64,000 bases of DNA from JBGAMH01 sp044222045. GTDB lineage: Bacteria; Eisenbacteria; RBG-16-71-46. The stretch's first letter is position 1, and each line of letters starts with the position of its first letter. The notes beneath the pieces were generated by a model, which was given only the letters and a program-made list of their open reading frames with translations, was not told the DNA's origin and did not search any database. The stretch covers positions 53,218 to 117,217 of the forward strand of contig JBGAOB010000001.1 of NCBI GenBank assembly GCA_044222045.1, written 5' to 3'. Position numbers and translations under genes: made by a program. Of the stretch, positions 1-9,196 are shown piece after piece.

Positions 1-2
1 CG

Positions 3-1319
3 ATCGTCGGCTGGCAGAACGAGGGCAGTGCGCGCCGCGTGTTCGCCCAGCGACTCGACGCCGACGGGAACGCACTCTGGGATGCGAACGGGCGGCGCGT
101 CGGCACGCTCGAGGCGCAGCAGGACCTGCCGCACGTCGTGTCGGACCTCGCGGGCGGCGCGCTGGTCTTCTGGGTGGACGGCCGTGGCGCCGTGGCGACC
201 AACCGCCCGATCTACGGCCAGCGCCTCGCCCCCGACGGCACGCGGCTGTGGGGCGACGCCGGCGACTCGCTGACGGTGCGCGGCAGCAAGAGCAACTTCG
301 CCGCGTGCTCCGATGGCCTGGGCGGAGCATGGCTCGCGTGGTCCGACATCACGCGCCGGCCCGCGGCCCAGCGCGTGCTGTCCAACTCCAGCACGGGGCC
401 GCAGGTGGAACTGGTGCCCGCCGCGTTCTCGAACCAGGTCTACCTGCTGCAGGTCGCGCCGGTCGGCGGCGGGGACGCCATCGTCACGCTGGACTACAGC
501 GTCACGCACACGCTGTGGGCGCAGCGCGTGAGCGCCGGCGGCACGCTGCCGTGGGGCGTCGATCCCGTGCTGGTGTGCGACTCCCCCACGGACCAGCTCG
601 ACGCGAAGCTCGTGCCCGACGACGCCGGTGGCGCGATCGTGGCGTGGTCGGTGCAACAACCGGGAGGCCCGGAGGGGCGCGCGCAGCGCGTCCGGTACGA
701 CGGCGTCCCACTGTGGGCGCCGAACGGAATCGTCGTGTGGTCGGCGCCGCTGACCGTGTTCCGGTTCGGCATCGCCGCCGACGGTGTGGGCGGCTGCCTG
801 TTCTCGCGCGGCGACATCGACGGGCACCAGCGCGTGCATCGCGTGTCGGCGGTCGGCGAGCCGATGTGGGACCCCGCGGGTGTGCAGATCTCGACTCGCG
901 GCCAGAACTCCACGGATCCCTTCGTCCTCGCCACGCCCGAAGGCGGCGCGCTCCTCGCGTGGACGGGCACACTCCAGGACATCGACCTGTTCGCCAAACG
1001 CGTGTACGCGAACGGCTCGATCAGCACCGTCGATGCGCCGGTGCCGGCTGCGGCGGGCGGCGTCACGCTGGCGCTCACCGGCGCGCATCCCGTCCGCGGA
1101 GCAGCGCGCTTCGCGTACGCGCTGGCCACGCCGGGCGAGGCGCGAGTCTCGGTGTTCGACGTGCAGGGTCGCGAACGCCTGCGCCGCACGCTCGGCCGGC
1201 GCGACGCCGGCCGTCACACGTTCACGCTGGCCGCCGCCGATTTGCCCGCGGGCGTCGCGTTCGTGCGCGTATCGACGAGCACCGGCGCGGCGACGCGACG
1301 GATCGTGCGGATCGAGTGA
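3..1319 (+). CDS. Secreted propeller-repeat protein with C-terminal sorting domain, 5' end cut by window
   Basis: The reading frame is open from the first complete codon, so the gene begins upstream and only its C-terminal part is visible. The visible part is made of degenerate repeats of about 50 residues in the style of 'FAQRLDADGNALW' and 'QRLAPDGTRLWGD', each probably one blade of a beta-propeller. The last 85 or so residues form a compact beta-sandwich of the FlgD-like / T9SS type A class: 'ARVSVFDVQGRERLRRTL', then 'DLPAGVAFVRVST', ending in a basic '...RRIVRIE'. The gene at 1851 has the same architecture and is probably a paralogue. The protein is inferred to be exported to the cell surface; its ligand is unknown. 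Confidence 0.75.
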   Translation: MVGWQNEGSARRVFAQRLDADGNALWDANGRRVGTLEAQQDLPHVVSDLAGGALVFWVDGRGAVATNRPIYGQRLAPDGTRLWGDAGDSLTVRGSKSNFAACSDGLGGAWLAWSDITRRPAAQRVLSNSSTGPQVELVPAAFSNQVYLLQVAPVGGGDAIVTLDYSVTHTLWAQRVSAGGTLPWGVDPVLVCDSPTDQLDAKLVPDDAGGAIVAWSVQQPGGPEGRAQRVRYDGVPLWAPNGIVVWSAPLTVFRFGIAADGVGGCLFSRGDIDGHQRVHRVSAVGEPMWDPAGVQISTRGQNSTDPFVLATPEGGALLAWTGTLQDIDLFAKRVYANGSISTVDAPVPAAAGGVTLALTGAHPVRGAARFAYALATPGEARVSVFDVQGRERLRRTLGRRDAGRHTFTLAAADLPAGVAFVRVSTSTGAATRRIVRIE

Positions 1320-1365
1320 GGGGGGCGCGACGGGACTTCGCGCGGACATGCCAGCCCCCGACACC

Positions 1366-1573
1366 CACACCGCCCCGGCGCGCTTCCGCTGATCGCGTCG
1401 GCCAGCTCCGTCGCCCCGTTCTCGCTCACGTCGAAACACCCGCCCGACACCTGCCAGCGATCTTCCTTGCCGTCCACGTGGCGCACCTTCAGCGTCTCCT
1501 CCGCGAGGTCGCTCACCAGCCCCGCATGGTTAGCCAGTTCGCCTCTCACGATCATCCGGAACGCCCGCACCGA
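1366..1573 (-). pseudogene. Degenerate third copy of the ATP synthase operon end (atpD-atpC chimera)
   Basis: Read on the minus strand this stretch encodes 'VRAFRMIVRGEL', matching 'VKAFKMIVNGEL' near the AtpD C-terminus. It then jumps directly into 'ANHAGLVSDLAEETLKVRHV' and 'KEDRWQVSGG', matching the AtpC C-terminal half. The junction is near 1533-1538, inside a short shared 'gccag' context, and the join keeps the frame. The far end runs into 'caccgccccggcg', the first half of the terminator hairpin that follows the real atpC; the stop codon and hairpin middle are deleted. It has no start region and is unlikely to be functional. It lies between two secreted-protein genes. Confidence 0.8.
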
Positions 1574-1850
1574 GGGGCCACCGACGCGTCCCGTTCCGCC
1601 GTGCCGGGCTCGCCCAGTCACGCGCGCCTCCACCCGGGCAGCAGGCGATGCGACCGCCGTTTCGGCGACCCTCCCGGCCATGGGGGCTGTCGTCGAAGCG
1701 TGCGAGCCCGCCAGTCGTCGGCACTCCCTGGTGGCCGTCCACCGACTCTGGCGCCGCTTCGGCGGGTCGCGGAGGGTCGCCGGCCAGCGCGCGTGCACAT
1801 TCGCCCCGCGGCATCGTTCTCCAGTCGGCCCCTGACCTGGAGAGATCACC

Positions 1851-3476
1851 ATGCGTCGTCCTGTGCTGCTTGCCGCCCTGATCCTGCTCGCCTCCACTCC
1901 GGGCGCACACGCCCAGTGGATCACCACCCTGTCGCCCGACAACATCGTCTGTGGCGCACCCGGCGATCAGAACAGACCCGAGGCGGTGCCGGACGGGTCC
2001 GGCGGCGTGGTTTCGGTGTGGAACGACGCGCGGCGTAGCGGGCGGACCGATCTCTTCGCACAGCGCCTCGACGTGAACGGGGTCACCCTCTGGGCGCTCG
2101 ACGGCGTCGCGGTGGACACCACCGCGGGTGCCTTGGGCATCTTCCGCGCGTGTTCCGACGACTCGGGCGGAATGATCGTGGCGTGGACTCGCACTTCGGG
2201 GCCCGAGCCGAATCGCGTCCGCGTGCAGAGGGTGGACGCCAATGGTCAGATCCGTTGGGGCGCGGGCGGCCTGCGCGCGGGGCTGGCCGAGCTGGTGCAG
2301 GACATGCCGCGGCTCGTGCGTGACGGCAGCGGCGGCGCGCTCGTGTTGTGGGCGAACTGGTCGAGCGGCTTCGCTGCGAACATCGTCGCGCAGCGACTCA
2401 CCTCCGCCGGCACGCGCCTGTGGTCGGGCACCGGCGTGTCACTGACCCCCGATGGCGAAATGCGGACGATCGAGGCCGTGGAGCGGCCGGGCGGCGGCGT
2501 GTACTTCGCCTGGTGGCAGACGTTCGCCTTGCCGCAGGTGGCCGGCATCGACGCGAGCGGCGCCGCACTCTGGCCGGGCGGCATCGCCATCACGGACGCG
2601 CCGATGAGCAACGTGCCGCCGCGGCTCGTCGGCGTGGCCGCGGGCAATGGCGTGGTGTTCGTGTGCGGCGGCGGCAACGAGCTGTACGCACGCCGCATCG
2701 GCCCGGGCGGATCGAGCTGGCCCACGGCGCAGCGCGTGGTGAGCGGAAACTGGTACCAGTCCACGCCGGCCATCGCGAGCGACGGCGCGGGCGGGGCCAT
2801 CGTTTCGTGGGTGGACTCCCGCAACTTCTTCGACGCCGAGATGTTCGCGCAGCGGCTTCGCTTCGACGGCCTTCCCCTGTGGGCCACCGACGGCGTCGGG
2901 CTGCCGCAGATGAGGGTCACGGGTGCCAGCGGACTCGTATCCGATGGCGCCGGCGGAGCGTGGATCGCGAGCGCATCGCCGGTGGGAACGTGGGTGCAGC
3001 GCCTGAGCGCATCGGGCGTGCCGTGGTTTCCCCAGGGCGGCGTCAACCTGTCCGAGCGGTACGTCTACCCCGACGGCATGCGGCTCGTGCCCACCGTGAA
3101 CAACGGCCTGATCGTGGTGGCATCCGGTGGTGAGCCTTTCGACATCTGGGCCAAGCGCATGTTCGGCAACGGCTCGCTCGGCACGGTCGGCGTGCAGGGC
3201 GGACCGGGCGTCGGTTCGTCGCTCGCACTCTCGGCGGGACCGAACCCGGCGCGCGAACGCGTCACGCTCGGATTCACGATCGCGCGCGAGGGGCACGCTC
3301 GGCTCGAGGTGTTCGGCCTCCGCGGCGAACGCATCGCCACGCTGGCGAACGGCGTGCTGTCACCGGGCCGGCACGCGCGCACGTGGGACATGGCCGGACT
3401 CGCGCCGGGCGTGTACCACGCACGACTCACGAGCGATGCGGGCACGGCCGTGGCGACGATCGCGCACGTGAAGTGA
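1851..3476 (+). CDS. Secreted propeller-repeat protein with signal peptide and C-terminal sorting domain
   Basis: 541 residues. A classic signal peptide (MRRPVLLAALILLASTPGAHA, cleaved after AHA) follows a GGAGAG ribosome site, which fixes the start. The body consists of about seven repeats with 'DGSGGVVSVWNDAR' and 'AQRLDVNGVTLWALDG' patterns, the same family as the gene at 3-1319. The C-terminal 90 residues ('SLALSAGPNPARERVTLGF', 'ARLEVFGLRGERIATL', 'GLAPGVYHARL') are a FlgD-like / T9SS type A-like sorting domain. The protein is probably displayed on or released from the cell surface. No catalytic motif is visible. The segment coding ARLEVFGLR (3296-3324) recurs exactly at 6363-6391. Confidence 0.88.
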   Translation: MRRPVLLAALILLASTPGAHAQWITTLSPDNIVCGAPGDQNRPEAVPDGSGGVVSVWNDARRSGRTDLFAQRLDVNGVTLWALDGVAVDTTAGALGIFRACSDDSGGMIVAWTRTSGPEPNRVRVQRVDANGQIRWGAGGLRAGLAELVQDMPRLVRDGSGGALVLWANWSSGFAANIVAQRLTSAGTRLWSGTGVSLTPDGEMRTIEAVERPGGGVYFAWWQTFALPQVAGIDASGAALWPGGIAITDAPMSNVPPRLVGVAAGNGVVFVCGGGNELYARRIGPGGSSWPTAQRVVSGNWYQSTPAIASDGAGGAIVSWVDSRNFFDAEMFAQRLRFDGLPLWATDGVGLPQMRVTGASGLVSDGAGGAWIASASPVGTWVQRLSASGVPWFPQGGVNLSERYVYPDGMRLVPTVNNGLIVVASGGEPFDIWAKRMFGNGSLGTVGVQGGPGVGSSLALSAGPNPARERVTLGFTIAREGHARLEVFGLRGERIATLANGVLSPGRHARTWDMAGLAPGVYHARLTSDAGTAVATIAHVK

Positions 3477-3708
3477 GGTTTGGGCCAAAGGTGTTCGTCG
3501 ACGACTTCGCGACCACGGTGGCCGTCGCCGCCCGGGGCGGTCGCTCCGCGGCGCGACAAGAGAGACTCGTCCTTGCGCTCTGGCGCCTCGTGGAGCTCAC
3601 GCCGCTCATGGGCCCACCGCGCTCCTGCGGCGCGCTCTCCAGCACGACACATGCGAGTTTCGGAGCGACGATTGCCGTACTCGCGCCGGGGTGATGCCGA
3701 CGTGTGGG
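3477..3708. other. Non-coding spacer between convergent genes
   Basis: About 300 bases separate two convergent secreted-protein genes (to 3782). Apart from the hairpin at 3709-3736 I see no gene, repeat or regulatory site here. Confidence 0.5.
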
Positions 3709-3736
3709 CGGTGGTGCTTCGATCGAGGCACCACCG
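3709..3736. terminator. Hairpin between convergent genes
   Basis: Perfect 9-bp inverted repeat, cggtggtgc / gcaccaccg, with a 10-nt loop. It lies 46 nt beyond the stop of the minus-strand gene ending at 3783 and about 230 nt beyond the plus-strand gene ending at 3476. It is probably the terminator of the minus-strand gene; there is no U-tract. Confidence 0.55.
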
Positions 3737-3782
3737 TCCGCACGGCCGGCTTGGCGAAACGGGATTCGATGCGGCCCGGCGA

Positions 3783-6245
3783 TCAGCGAGTGATCGCGAG
3801 CCGGCGCACGTGTGCCCTGCCGTACGGGCGTTCGAGCCTCGCGAAGTAGAGCCCCGCACCCACCCGGCCGCCGTTCGTGTCGCGCAGGTCCCAGTCGCAC
3901 GAGTGCGCACCAGCCGCGTACGGTCCGTTCGCGAGCTCGCGTACGAGCCGGCCCGCTGCGTCGTACACCGCGAGGCGCGCGGGACCGCCGCGCGTGAGCG
4001 AGAACCGGAAGCGAGTCCTATCGAACGCGGGGTTCGGGGACGGCGCGGCGAAGCGTTCCTCGCGCCCGGCGGCCGGCGGCCCGGCGTCGGCCGTTCCTGT
4101 CGGCACGAGCGTCGCGGCCAACGACTCGTTGCCGGTCTCGTCCACCGCGGTGAGCTTGTACGTGTACGGCGCGCCCGCGACGTCGGTGTAGCCGGTGTCC
4201 TGAACCGTCGCGATGCGGCTGCTGGGGCTCGGCTCGAAGGTGGGATCGCTGTCGCGATACAGACGGTAGCTGTCGAGGTCGCGCTCGGTGTTCGGGTTCC
4301 AGTGCAGGTGCACCGTGCCGGAGGCGTACTCGCCCGTGAACGGCGCCGGCATCGCGGGCGCGAGGTTGTCGACCGAGTAGCCCGAGTCCGGCGCCGAGTC
4401 CCACCAGCCGATCTGGGTCGCCGCGCGCGCCTCGACGCGGAACGCCGTGAAAGGATTGCCGGTCGCTCCGGAGTCACGAAACGTCTCGGCGACGTACGTG
4501 TACCACGCATCGCCGCGCGCAGGCACCACGCCGACAGCCTCCCACCACGTGACGTTCGAGTTCAGGGCGATCGCGCGAATCGCACCCGGCCGCAGGTCAC
4601 CGGCCCCGGCAGGCCCCGCGCCGCGCGCGATCGCCTGGGCCGCGGCCGCGGCACTGACGCGCCGCCAGACGCCATAGGAACCCAATTCGAAGTACGGGGC
4701 GACGTCCATCTGACTCGCATTCCACTTGATGCGGACGTGGCCACCGGCGTCAGCCGGAAGATCCTTCACCGACACGATGGTGGGCTTCGGATCGCCGAGC
4801 ACGCCGAACGTGGTCACGTTCTGGGCGTAGAGGTCGAAGTTTCCGGACCGTGAGTCCTGCCATGCCATCAGCGCGCCACCAGCACCATCGGTGACCACGG
4901 CGACGGCGGGCTGGGTGCCGTTCGCGATGCACACGGGCCGGCCACCCACGGGATACGCCGGGTCGGCGATTCCCGCCGCGAGCGCGTGATGCACGTACAC
5001 GTGGTAACTAGGACCCACAGGGTCGGCCCACGCGACGAATACCCCGCCCGCACCGTCCGTTGCGATGGATGACGGCACTGGTGCTGTGAGGCCGGGGCGC
5101 AGTTCGATGCCCGCCTCGCCCCATGCCGGGTCCAGCACGCCGTTCGACTGCACGTGGCTGGCCAGCATGCTGTAGGTCGTGCCGATTGTTCCCTCCACGA
5201 GGGCGACCGCTCCCCCGGCCCCGTCGCTCACCAGGCCGTACGGGAGATGGCTGGTCACGGAACCCGTCGCCATCTGCGTTCCATTGACGGGCCACGCGGA
5301 ATCCACCGCGCCGCTCGCGAGCACATGCTGCGTGCAGCACATGAGGGTCGGGTTCGCCCGGTAGTCGAGCCACGAGATGAGGGCGCCGCCCGCACCGTCG
5401 CCGGCCATCATGGGGAACAACTGCATGCTGACGGCCGTGCAGACGGCCCGGCCGTTTCCCGGCCACCCGACATCACGCGCGCCGGTCGAGAGCATTCGCG
5501 CCGCGTAGATGTCGTGGACGTTTGCCACACCGGTGTAAGCGCGATTGTCCTGCCAGGCCACGATCACGTTGCCGGTGCCGTCGGCGAGCAGTGCGGGCGC
5601 GGCCTGCTGTTGCGCCAGTGTGCAGACGGCGACGCCGTCCGCGTTCCAGCCGCCGGCCAGCGAGCCCGAAGCGAGGACACGGTGAAGGTAGAGGTCCTCG
5701 GTGGCCCCACCGCGGAGGTCCTGCCAGGCGATGAAGGCGCCACCCAGCCCGTCGGTCGCGATCGCGACCGCGGATTGATTTCCGATCGCGGTGCAGATGG
5801 CGCGGCCGTTGACCGGCCACGTCGGCGACAGCGCCCCGGAGGCGAGCACCCGCCCGGCGTAGACGTCCTGGGACGTGCCGCTCCGGCCGTCCTGCCACGC
5901 CACGATGACGCCTCCGGCGCCGTCGCTCACGCCGACCGGAAGTGTCTGCGCGCCGGTGGCGCCGCACACGAGCCGGCCATTCACCGGCCACGCCGGATCG
6001 ACGACTCCGGTCGCGAGAACGTGCTGCACGTAGATGTCGTTCAGCCCCGATCCGCCGCGGCCGTCACTCCAGATCACCAGCATGCCACCGCTGCCGTCCG
6101 CAATGACGGTGGGAGCCGCCTGGTCCGCGGCGTCGGTGCAGACCGGCAGATTGACGAGCGGGCTGTGCGTCCATCCGAACGCGAGGGCGGGAATCAGGCC
6201 GAGCAGTGCCACGAGGAGGAGGACCAACCGGTGGCGGGCAGGCAT
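3783..6245 (-). CDS. Secreted repeat protein with FN3-like and C-terminal sorting domains
   Basis: 820 residues. The N-terminus is a signal peptide (MPARHRLVLLLVALLGLIPA...) with GGAG four bases before the ATG. About eight tandem repeats of roughly 55 residues follow, each with 'DGAGGVIVAWQDGRSG' and 'DIYVQHVLATGVVDPAWPVNG' type segments, likely propeller blades. From about residue 490 there is a region of FN3 type ('VHLHWNPNTERDLDSYRLYR', 'YTYKLTAVDETGNESL'). The end is a sorting domain ('RFRFSLTRGGPARLAVYDAAG', 'GAGLYFARLERPYGR'). The repeats are clearest at residues 30-480. No enzyme motif is visible. It points toward the plus-strand gene at 1851. Confidence 0.87.
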   Translation of the reverse strand: MPARHRLVLLLVALLGLIPALAFGWTHSPLVNLPVCTDAADQAAPTVIADGSGGMLVIWSDGRGGSGLNDIYVQHVLATGVVDPAWPVNGRLVCGATGAQTLPVGVSDGAGGVIVAWQDGRSGTSQDVYAGRVLASGALSPTWPVNGRAICTAIGNQSAVAIATDGLGGAFIAWQDLRGGATEDLYLHRVLASGSLAGGWNADGVAVCTLAQQQAAPALLADGTGNVIVAWQDNRAYTGVANVHDIYAARMLSTGARDVGWPGNGRAVCTAVSMQLFPMMAGDGAGGALISWLDYRANPTLMCCTQHVLASGAVDSAWPVNGTQMATGSVTSHLPYGLVSDGAGGAVALVEGTIGTTYSMLASHVQSNGVLDPAWGEAGIELRPGLTAPVPSSIATDGAGGVFVAWADPVGPSYHVYVHHALAAGIADPAYPVGGRPVCIANGTQPAVAVVTDGAGGALMAWQDSRSGNFDLYAQNVTTFGVLGDPKPTIVSVKDLPADAGGHVRIKWNASQMDVAPYFELGSYGVWRRVSAAAAAQAIARGAGPAGAGDLRPGAIRAIALNSNVTWWEAVGVVPARGDAWYTYVAETFRDSGATGNPFTAFRVEARAATQIGWWDSAPDSGYSVDNLAPAMPAPFTGEYASGTVHLHWNPNTERDLDSYRLYRDSDPTFEPSPSSRIATVQDTGYTDVAGAPYTYKLTAVDETGNESLAATLVPTGTADAGPPAAGREERFAAPSPNPAFDRTRFRFSLTRGGPARLAVYDAAGRLVRELANGPYAAGAHSCDWDLRDTNGGRVGAGLYFARLERPYGRAHVRRLAITR

Positions 6246-6362
6246 GGAGGCTCCGGGTTGGGGGTAGCGGCGAACAGCGTGGGCGGCCGGCCGGGATCAC
6301 CCGGCCCAAAGACCCATACGTCCGGGGTCCGGACACCGAACGCGTTCTCACTCGCACGCGGT

Positions 6363-6391
6363 CGCTCGGCTCGAGGTGTTCGGCCTCCGCG
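6363..6391 (+). repeat. 29-bp exact copy of a sorting-domain coding segment
   Basis: The bases 6363-6391 are identical to 3296-3324, which encode ARLEVFGLR in the sorting domain of the 1851-3476 gene. Here the copy stands alone in the 155-bp gap between two minus-strand genes, in the plus orientation, with no open gene around it. It is either a remnant of a deleted exported-protein gene or a recombination scar. Confidence 0.7.
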
Positions 6392-6400
6392 CCGCGCCGT

Positions 6401-9196
6401 TCACTTCAACCAGACGACGCGGCCCTGCCGGGCGCCGTCGGGGGTGGAGACGCGGACCAGGTAGAGCCCCGCGCTCACGCGCATGCCCGACTCCGTACGC
6501 CCGTCCCAGCGCACGACGACCGGGCCCGCGGCCATCGCCGTCCGAGGCGTTCCCCAAACGCGCCGTCCCGAGAGATCGAAGACCTCGGCCTGCACGTCCC
6601 CGCCGCGCGAGATCGCGAAGTGCATCTCGGCGCGCGCGCGTGCGGGGTTCGGCTGGATCGCGAGCCGTGGCGCTGGCGCCGCGCCGGCGGACGGCGACAC
6701 CGCGGTGACTTCGCCTGCGACCGGCTCGAACGTGCGGAGTACCCCGAACTGCACGCCGCCGGCCGAAGCGACGCTCGCGGCGCTGGACGGCACGCCCTGC
6801 AGGATCGTGCGCGGCCCGCTCCAGTGCAGCAGCGAGACGGACGACCTGCCGTCGCCGGTGAGATCGCCTACCTGCATGTCCATGAGCCCGTCGGAATAGA
6901 GGTCGTAGTCGGTGCGCCGCACGAGCGCCCCCGTGCCGTCTCCGTGCCACACGGTGAGCAGGCGCTCGCGGTCCGAATCGGGGTACTCGAACCCCTCGCA
7001 CGCGACGGCCACGTCGAGTGCGCCGTCGCCGTCCAGGTCGCCGACCGCGACCGCGATCGGGTTCGCGGCCACGGGGTGCGATTCGACGAGCGAAAAGGCG
7101 CCGCCACCGAAATCACACACCGCCACTCGCGGGGGATCCGCTTCGAGCACGAGCAGCTTCGTGGATCCGGACGGCCCGGCGAGTTTCGCGGCGGCGGCGA
7201 CGTGAGTCGGTGCGTGGTAGCTCGGCCCGAGGGACCCGGTCGCCGGCACGTCGAAGGACAGCGTCGTCGTGACGGCGGCGTCCAGCACGCCGGCGCCCGC
7301 GTTCGCGTGGTACGCGACCGTGTGGGGCGCGCCGATCGTGACGACGTCGGCGTCGCCATCGGCGTCGAAGTCCGCGGCCAGCACCTGCCGCGGCATCGGC
7401 GCCGTCTCGACGGACTGGTGCAAGGCGAACGTGTCGTCGCCGAGGTTCATGCACCATTCGAGGCGCCCGGGAAGCGCCGGGTTCGAGAGCTCGAGCATGG
7501 CCGAGATCGCGTCGTCCCAGCCGTCGCCGTCGAGGTCGGCGGCCAGCGGTGGACCGGCGGCATCGTTCCCGGCGTCGTAGTCGAGCGCGAGCGGATCGGC
7601 GAACCCGAAGGGCGAGTGCGAGCCATGCAGCGCGACGGGCGGCAGGCCGCCGCCGATCAGGTCGCGCGGCGACGGCGTCTCGGTGCTCGAGAAGAAGTGC
7701 CCCGTCGCGATGCCGAAAACGGGCTCGGGAAGATCGATCGCGACGGCGGCAGGGTTCGCGCCGACGATGTTCGGCTGCACGATCAGGTTCGGACCCGGCG
7801 CGTACGTGGGAACGGAGGCGAGCAGGTCGGCGGTCGGTCCCGCGCCCGACGCGTCGCCGTCGAGATCGTCGAGCACGAGCTGGTACGGCTGCGCGGCGTC
7901 GATCGTGGCGGTGGCGGCCGGAGTGCCGCCGCCGAACGTGGCGTCGCCGCGGCCGTAGAGGATCTCGACGCGGTCCGCGTGACCCGGGTGCGGAATCGAG
8001 ATCACGGCGTCGGGAAACTCGTCACCGTTCATGTCGCCGACGGCGCCCGCCCGCAGTTCGGGGCGCGTGGGCGTGAAGTGCTCGACGCTGAACTCGCCGT
8101 TTCCGGTGCCGAAGCGCACGCCGATACCGCCGAGGTGGCCGTCGAGGATGGAGGTCGCGTAGAACACGACGACGTCGTCGAAGCCATCCTGGTTGACATC
8201 GGCGACGTGGATCGAACGCATGCCGGAGTACGTGTGCGTCGCGAGGAAGATCGCGGGCGCGTAAGTGCCGTCGCCGTTGTTCTCCAGGTAGCTCACCCCG
8301 TTCGCGTCCGCACATGCGACGACGAGATCCGGGCGCCCGAGGCGGAAGTGCCCCTGGGCGATGTCCACGGGCCCGTCGGCGACCGGGTAGTCCACGTGCG
8401 GCGCGAACGACGTCGGTCCGGTGCGCAGCAGCAACGACACGACGGCGGTGCCCGGGCCGGTGCCCGCGCACGCCACGGCCACGTCGGGGCGCGAGTCCAC
8501 GTTGTAGAAGCCGTTCACGGCGGCCCGCCCGTTGGGCGCGATGGCGAACGGCAGTCCCGACGTGGGCGTACCGTTCCCGGCGACGCCCGCCAGTTCGCAG
8601 AGGTAGAGCTTGCTGGGATTGCCGCTCACGGGACCGTAGACCGCAGGCGGGTACAGCCCGCTCGCATCGCTCATGTACGGGTTCGCGTGCGAGAACCGTC
8701 CGGGGCGGTCGCCCGCCGCGAAGTTGGAGGATCCGAGGACCAGGGCGAGCGGGTGCCATTGCCACGCGGGCACCGCGTCGGGCAGCACCGCGCCGACCAC
8801 CGGCCAGTTGGCGTTGGACACCGACACGTTCGTGTACAGCCCCACTCGCCCGACCGGCGTGTCCTCGAACGACGCGAAGCCCGAGAAGTTGTCACTCGCG
8901 TGGGCGAGCAAGGACCACCCCGAGCCGGCGCGCGTGTAGGCGCTGAAGCCGGTGGAGTTGCCGACGATTTCCGGCACCGGTCCGCCGGTGATGTTCGCGA
9001 GCGTCAGCGTCGCCGCGCCGGCGCCGGTCTGCAGATGAACGCGTTCCGGCGCGTCGAGGACGCTGCTCGCCGCCAGCCCCGAGGTGAAGGCGAGCAGGGC
9101 GATGCCGGCGAGCACGACGTGCGTGGCGGCGCGCAGCCGGGCGCCGATCGGGAACCGCGGGAACAAGCCAGGCCTCCTCGAAAGCGGCGCCGTCAT
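6401..9196 (-). CDS. Secreted FG-GAP/VCBS-repeat protein with C-terminal sorting domain
   Basis: 931 residues. An N-terminal hydrophobic signal ('THVVLAGIALLAFTSGLAAS') follows about 24 basic and polar residues. The body has repeated calcium-loop motifs typical of FG-GAP/VCBS integrin-like propellers: 'DVNQDGFDDVVVFYA', 'DLDGDGWDDAISAM', 'DFDADGDADVVTIG', 'DLDGDGALDVAVA', 'DLTGDGRSSVSLL'. The last 90 residues ('PRLAIQPNPARARAEMHF', 'VQAEVFDLSGRRVWG', 'RVSAGLYLVRVSTPDGA') are a sorting domain of the same class as its neighbours. Its start overlaps the stop of the upstream gene by 4 nt (9193-9196), so the two are almost certainly co-transcribed. It is predicted to bind calcium and be surface-exposed; substrate unknown. 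Confidence 0.88.
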   Translation of the reverse strand: MTAPLSRRPGLFPRFPIGARLRAATHVVLAGIALLAFTSGLAASSVLDAPERVHLQTGAGAATLTLANITGGPVPEIVGNSTGFSAYTRAGSGWSLLAHASDNFSGFASFEDTPVGRVGLYTNVSVSNANWPVVGAVLPDAVPAWQWHPLALVLGSSNFAAGDRPGRFSHANPYMSDASGLYPPAVYGPVSGNPSKLYLCELAGVAGNGTPTSGLPFAIAPNGRAAVNGFYNVDSRPDVAVACAGTGPGTAVVSLLLRTGPTSFAPHVDYPVADGPVDIAQGHFRLGRPDLVVACADANGVSYLENNGDGTYAPAIFLATHTYSGMRSIHVADVNQDGFDDVVVFYATSILDGHLGGIGVRFGTGNGEFSVEHFTPTRPELRAGAVGDMNGDEFPDAVISIPHPGHADRVEILYGRGDATFGGGTPAATATIDAAQPYQLVLDDLDGDASGAGPTADLLASVPTYAPGPNLIVQPNIVGANPAAVAIDLPEPVFGIATGHFFSSTETPSPRDLIGGGLPPVALHGSHSPFGFADPLALDYDAGNDAAGPPLAADLDGDGWDDAISAMLELSNPALPGRLEWCMNLGDDTFALHQSVETAPMPRQVLAADFDADGDADVVTIGAPHTVAYHANAGAGVLDAAVTTTLSFDVPATGSLGPSYHAPTHVAAAAKLAGPSGSTKLLVLEADPPRVAVCDFGGGAFSLVESHPVAANPIAVAVGDLDGDGALDVAVACEGFEYPDSDRERLLTVWHGDGTGALVRRTDYDLYSDGLMDMQVGDLTGDGRSSVSLLHWSGPRTILQGVPSSAASVASAGGVQFGVLRTFEPVAGEVTAVSPSAGAAPAPRLAIQPNPARARAEMHFAISRGGDVQAEVFDLSGRRVWGTPRTAMAAGPVVVRWDGRTESGMRVSAGLYLVRVSTPDGARQGRVVWLK

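Noticed and set aside
3900..6200. Regular near-identical spacing of repeats, considered as a CRISPR or tandem DNA repeat
   Set aside because: The repeats are about 165 nt, diverged, in frame, and encode propeller blades.
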